From assembly GCA_035502995.1 (NCBI GenBank), contig DATJTW010000109.1, positions 1 to 64,000 of the forward strand: a stretch of DNA of 64,000 nucleotides, read 5' to 3'. The position numbers were made by a program, and so were the translations under genes. Position 1 is the first letter of the stretch, and each line of letters opens with the position of its first letter. Source of the stretch: CADEED01 sp035502995. Its GTDB lineage: Bacteria > Pseudomonadota > Gammaproteobacteria > Steroidobacterales > Steroidobacteraceae. The notes under the pieces were generated by a model. It saw nothing but the letters and a program-made list of their open reading frames with translations. It was not told the DNA's origin and ran no database searches. Shown piece by piece: positions 60,928 to 64,000 of the stretch.

Positions 60928-63096
60928 GTGGCGAAACTCGCCGACCTGCTGAACTTCGGTCCGATCTCGCCGTTCCGGCTGCGCACCAAACTACTGATGC
61001 TGGCGCTGACGACGCTGGCGCTGCCGTGGGCCGGCTGCCAGTACGCGCGCGAGATGGAGACGGTGCTGCGCGAGAGCGAGCAGCAGTCCTTGCTGGCGGT
61101 CGCGACCACGATCGCCGGTTCGCTGAAGGGCCGGCAGGAGCTGCTGTTCCGCGCCGATTCGCTGTCCGCGCTCGACGCCAGCAACGCGCGCGACATCACG
61201 CCGGTGGTGCTGTCGGGCGCGCCGATGATCGACGGCCGCGCCGACGAGTGGGACACGAACGCGCGCAACGTCGTGCGCGTCGCCGGCCCGGGCAACGACG
61301 GCTTCCGCCTGCTGGCCGCGACGCACGAGCGCTGGCTGTACCTCGCGCTGCTGGTGCGCGACGACAAGGTCGTCTACGACGGCTCCGACATCAACCCGCT
61401 CGACGCCGCCACGATCGGCGACCGCGTCTGGCTGGCCTTCGACGACAAGCGCGGCGGGCAGCAGCGGCTGTTCTTCGCCGGCACCGGCCCCGGCGCCGTG
61501 CGCGCGCGGCGCATCGAGACGCGCGAGTACGGCCGCGAAGAAGCGGTCGAGGAGCAGCGCATCGATGCCGTCTGGCAGCGCACGCGCGACGGCAGCGGCT
61601 ACGTGCTCGAGATGGGCATCCCGCTGTCGCTGGTCGGGCAGCACATCGGCGTCGCCGTCGACGACCGCGACAAGCGCGGCGCGCCGCGCCAGAGCTACGG
61701 CACGCTCGACACCTCGGACCTGCGCGCGGTCGGCCGATTGATCGCCGCCTCGCCCGACCTGAACGACCACCTGCGCCAGTTCTCGCAACCCGGCGTCGAG
61801 CTCACCGTCGCCTCCTCGACCGGCGCCGTGCTGACGCGGCTCGATGCACCGGCGCTGCCCGGCGACTACACGCGCATGCGCGGCTTCCTGCCGCGCATGT
61901 ACCGGCTGTTCCTCGATGGCAACTACGTGCCGCGCAACGTCACGCAGGAATCGCGCGAGCGCGCGGCGCAGGACCTGACCCAGCGCGCGGTCCAGGGCAA
62001 GGCCGAGAGCACGTTGTTCGCGGGGCCCTACGAGAACCGCGTCATCGTGGCCGCGGCCGCGCCGATCTACGCGGCCGACGGCACACACGTGATCGGCGTG
62101 ATCCAGCTCGCGCAGACCGCGGATCGCTGGCTGACGCTGCGCGACCGCGCGCTGACGCGGCTGCTGAACCTCACGCTGTTCGCCACGTTGTTCGCCGTCG
62201 GCGCCGCGTTCTGGTTCGCCGGCCGCATGACCTTGCGCATCTCGCGCCTCGGTCACGCCGCGGAGACGGCCCTGAGTCGCGAAGGCAGCCTGGCGCGCCA
62301 GCTGCCCGAGTCCGAAGCCCGCGACGAGCTCGGCGACCTGTCGCGCAGCTTCTCGTCGCTGCTAGGCCGGCTCGACGAATACACCGGCTACCTGCGCACG
62401 CTGGCCGGCAAGCTGGCGCACGAGATCCGCACGCCGCTGACGATCGTCCGCTCGTCGCTCGAGAACCTCGAGAGCGAGGCGGCCCAGGCGAAGGGGTCCG
62501 CCAACGGCGGCATGGGCGAGAACGCCCGCGTCTACATCGCGCGGGCACGCGAGGGCAGCGAACGTCTCGGCGCCATCCTGACCGCGATGGGCGCGGCCAC
62601 GCGCGTCGAGGAAGCGATCGCGCACAGCGAGCGGCAGCGCTTCGATCTCGCCGCGCTGGTGCGGGCGACCGTCGAGGCGTACGGCGCCGCCTTCCCGCAG
62701 CGGCACTTCGCCTGCCAGGTGCCGGATGAACCCATAGATATGAATGGCGCGCCGGAGCTGATCGTGCAGCTCCTCGACAAGCTTGTCGACAATGCCGTCG
62801 ACTTCAGCGCCGATGGCGCCACGATCACCGTGCGCGTGACCCACGACGAGGCACACGCCGAGCTGTCCGTCGCGAATCCGGGACCGCCGCTGCCGCCCGA
62901 AGCGGCCACGCGGTTGTTCGAATCGCTGTGGCAGTCGCGCGCCGAGGCCGACACGCCGCAGGGTCGGCTGCGCCCGCATTTCGGACTGGGGCTCTACATC
63001 GTGCGCCTGATCGCCGAATTTCACGGCGGATCCGCGCAGGCCGCCAATCTCCCCGACCACTCCGGCGCGATCTTCACGATTCGTCTGACGCGCTGA
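60928..63096 (+). CDS. Sensor histidine kinase of dedicated-sortase type (PdsS-like)
   Basis: A 722-residue membrane kinase. Two membrane segments (about 18-38 and 412-433) flank a large periplasmic region. That region contains a carbohydrate-binding family 9-like part (SGAPMIDGRADEWD, AATHERWLYLALLVRDDKV, GYVLEMGIPLSLVG). A HAMP-like linker, HisKA with the phospho-acceptor in GKLAHEIRTPL (about H498) and an ATPase domain (DKLVDNAVDFS, HFGLGLYIVRLIAEFHGG) complete it. This architecture matches the kinase of proteobacterial dedicated sortase systems. GTG at 60928 is used; the open frame begins earlier inside the regulator gene. Confidence 0.87.
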   Translation: MAKLADLLNFGPISPFRLRTKLLMLALTTLALPWAGCQYAREMETVLRESEQQSLLAVATTIAGSLKGRQELLFRADSLSALDASNARDITPVVLSGAPMIDGRADEWDTNARNVVRVAGPGNDGFRLLAATHERWLYLALLVRDDKVVYDGSDINPLDAATIGDRVWLAFDDKRGGQQRLFFAGTGPGAVRARRIETREYGREEAVEEQRIDAVWQRTRDGSGYVLEMGIPLSLVGQHIGVAVDDRDKRGAPRQSYGTLDTSDLRAVGRLIAASPDLNDHLRQFSQPGVELTVASSTGAVLTRLDAPALPGDYTRMRGFLPRMYRLFLDGNYVPRNVTQESRERAAQDLTQRAVQGKAESTLFAGPYENRVIVAAAAPIYAADGTHVIGVIQLAQTADRWLTLRDRALTRLLNLTLFATLFAVGAAFWFAGRMTLRISRLGHAAETALSREGSLARQLPESEARDELGDLSRSFSSLLGRLDEYTGYLRTLAGKLAHEIRTPLTIVRSSLENLESEAAQAKGSANGGMGENARVYIARAREGSERLGAILTAMGAATRVEEAIAHSERQRFDLAALVRATVEAYGAAFPQRHFACQVPDEPIDMNGAPELIVQLLDKLVDNAVDFSADGATITVRVTHDEAHAELSVANPGPPLPPEAATRLFESLWQSRAEADTPQGRLRPHFGLGLYIVRLIAEFHGGSAQAANLPDHSGAIFTIRLTR

Positions 63097-63185
63097 GCGT
63101 GAGTTGCGAATCCGGTCACCTCCAGCCTACGGAGGAAGCGCCGATATTCCGGGAAGGAAACGGTCGATGTCGCGCAATCGAGACA

Positions 63186-63213
63186 TTGTGGCGAGAAGGT
63201 TTCGGCGTATGAT
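63186..63213 (+). promoter_or_regulatory. Candidate sigma-70 promoter before an intergenic RNA
   Basis: TTGTGG (63186-63191) and TATGAT (63208-63213) are 16 bp apart. It would start transcription near 63220. The -10 is good, the -35 weak. Confidence 0.4.
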
Positions 63214-63219
63214 CCGGCC

Positions 63220-63594
63220 ACGCGTGGTCGGCCAATCGGGCGCTAAGTAGCTGAATTAACGGTTCTGGCGCGCGGTTGTAAGAATTACGCGGTACGAGTG
63301 GATCTGCACGGCATCACGCATTGATGCGCGGAGAACACAACGGAATTTCAGATATAGAAACTCGGGATTTGCTCACGGGCACGGGTTCAGTCGGTAGCAG
63401 AGGTTGTGGCTACTGGCGAGGACGGACAAAGCGTGGACTGACACGCGGGCTTAACTGTTTAGCCGGAGATCGAAAGGTCACCAACGTCCCAGCCGTCATC
63501 ATTACCGCCCGTGAAGTCGACCTGGTCGGCTGACAGCGATTACCTAAGTCGACGACGACGAAACTAACAAGCCCCGCTCTGCGGGGCTTTTTTT
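63220..63594 (+). ncRNA. Candidate structured small RNA
   Basis: The 562-bp gap after the kinase gene has no convincing reading frame, and its GC content falls well below the neighbours. It contains several hairpins in order: GTAA-GAA-TTAC (63278-63288), GCATCA-CGCAT-TGATGC (63311-63327), GTAGC/GCTAC (63394-63413), and GATC-GAAA-GGTC with a GNRA loop (63468-63479). It ends in a strong terminator (63570-63594), and a candidate promoter lies in front. Predicted length is about 375 nt. It lacks the conserved motifs of tmRNA, RNase P RNA, 6S RNA and 4.5S RNA. No known family was recognised. Confidence 0.5.
63570..63594 (+). terminator. Intrinsic terminator of the candidate RNA
   Basis: AGCCCCGC pairs with GCGGGGCT (8 bp, loop TCT), followed by TTTTTTT. 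No gene on the plus strand ends near it, so it appears to belong to a noncoding transcript. Confidence 0.9.
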
Positions 63595-63658
63595 CGCCAC
63601 CGCCTTTCGCGCATCGGTTCACGTTCCGCCGCGGCGGCGGTAGCTAGAATCCGGCCCG

Positions 63659-64000
63659 ATGTCGTCGCGCCACGCACTTTGTTTGTTGGTCCTGTGCACG
63701 TCCTTCGCCGGCTGCACGCGTTCGCTCGACGAGCGCAAGGTGCGCGACTTCGTCGACCGGGCCGATGCCACGGCGCGCACGTTGTACGCGCCGCACATCT
63801 GCGAGCTGCGCGGCGAGAATTTCCGGCTGCATCTCAGGTTCCAGGGTTACCTCGAACGGCTGCCGCCCAGCGATCTCGAGATCGGCCGCAAGACCTTCTG
63901 CCTCGAGGCCGCGAAGAACGCCTGGCTACGGCAATACAAGCTCGAGCGCAAGTCGCTCGACATCGAACTCGCGGCCGATCGCAGGACCGCGCGCGTCACC
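63659..64000 (+). CDS. Lipoprotein, 3' end beyond the window
   Basis: The first 114 codons of a lipoprotein gene. The signal (ALCLLVLCTSFAGC) has lipobox FAGC with the lipidated Cys near residue 19. The mature part RSLDERKVRDFVDRADATAR and YAPHICELRGENFRLHLRFQG shows no family that I recognise. It has several cysteines. The frame is open to the last base. GTAGCTAG stands at 63640-63647, just before the gene. Confidence 0.75.
   Translation, partial: MSSRHALCLLVLCTSFAGCTRSLDERKVRDFVDRADATARTLYAPHICELRGENFRLHLRFQGYLERLPPSDLEIGRKTFCLEAAKNAWLRQYKLERKSLDIELAADRRTARVT

Noticed and set aside
63321..63533. Possible 70-residue protein in the last long gap
   Set aside because: No ribosome site, unlike codon usage for this genome and no motif. 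RNA features explain the region better.
63220..63594. tmRNA, RNase P RNA or 6S RNA identity for the candidate RNA
   Set aside because: No tRNA-like ends or tag peptide, no GAGGAAAGTCC-type P4 element and no long 6S-type rod were found.
1..64000. CRISPR array, prophage, insertion sequence or plasmid origin
   Set aside because: No regularly spaced repeats, transposase, integrase, phage structural or replication-initiation genes were seen.

Overview
This is 64 kb of high-GC, densely coded chromosome, most likely from a gammaproteobacterium. The ftsY-ftsE-ftsX-rpoH block, the asmA-mutY-yggX block, radC near rpmB-rpmG and the rsmD-coaD pair all point there. Composition and the many exported proteins would suit the Steroidobacteraceae/Xanthomonadales neighbourhood, but the sequence alone does not fix the family. 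No plasmid genes, prophage, insertion sequence or CRISPR array was found.

Layout. 0-0.3 kb: a nested inverted repeat running into tRNA-Phe. 0.5-7 kb: a TupA-like ATP-grasp protein, pirin, the minus-strand operon asmA(short)-mutY-yggX, and an ECF sigma / membrane regulator / DUF4097 operon. 7-11.4 kb: a NarL-type response regulator and a kinase with seven PAS domains. 11.6-16.9 kb: an NNMT/PNMT-like methyltransferase, then a four-gene operon of unknown function (DUF4331 protein, lipoprotein, TPR protein, HupE/UreJ membrane protein). 17-25.6 kb: cysteine synthase family enzyme, TonB receptor, phytase-like esterase, uup-yciH, and surface-sugar and FkbM genes. 25.7-34.7 kb: housekeeping genes (tRNA-Gly, nucleosidase, trmB, marC, ampG, pyrE, dut, coaBC). 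35-45 kb: a secreted glycoside hydrolase-like protein, radC, a large propeller-like lipoprotein, rpmB-rpmG, mutM, an alkA-type glycosylase, ggt, coaD, rsmD. 45-51 kb: an extracellular lipase-like lipoprotein and ftsYEX-rpoH. 51-60 kb: mixed metabolic, hypothetical and surface genes, with a large repeat protein carrying a C-terminal sorting-type signal. 60-63 kb: a two-component pair resembling the regulators of proteobacterial dedicated sortase systems. 63.1-63.6 kb: no gene, but promoter, hairpins and terminator that look like an RNA gene. 63.66 kb to the end: a partial lipoprotein gene.

Themes. Base-excision repair is well represented (mutY, mutM, an AlkA-type glycosylase, with dut limiting uracil incorporation). 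Genes for exported proteins sit inside otherwise conserved housekeeping junctions (coaBC/radC, radC/rpmB, rsmD/ftsY). Short palindromes of the form GGGG-N5-CCCC recur between genes, and an AT-rich octamer GTAGNTAG recurs far more often than base composition predicts.

Limits: all calls rest on reading the sequence. Family names come from recognised motifs, and start codons were chosen from ribosome-binding sites, overlaps and family N-termini where possible.
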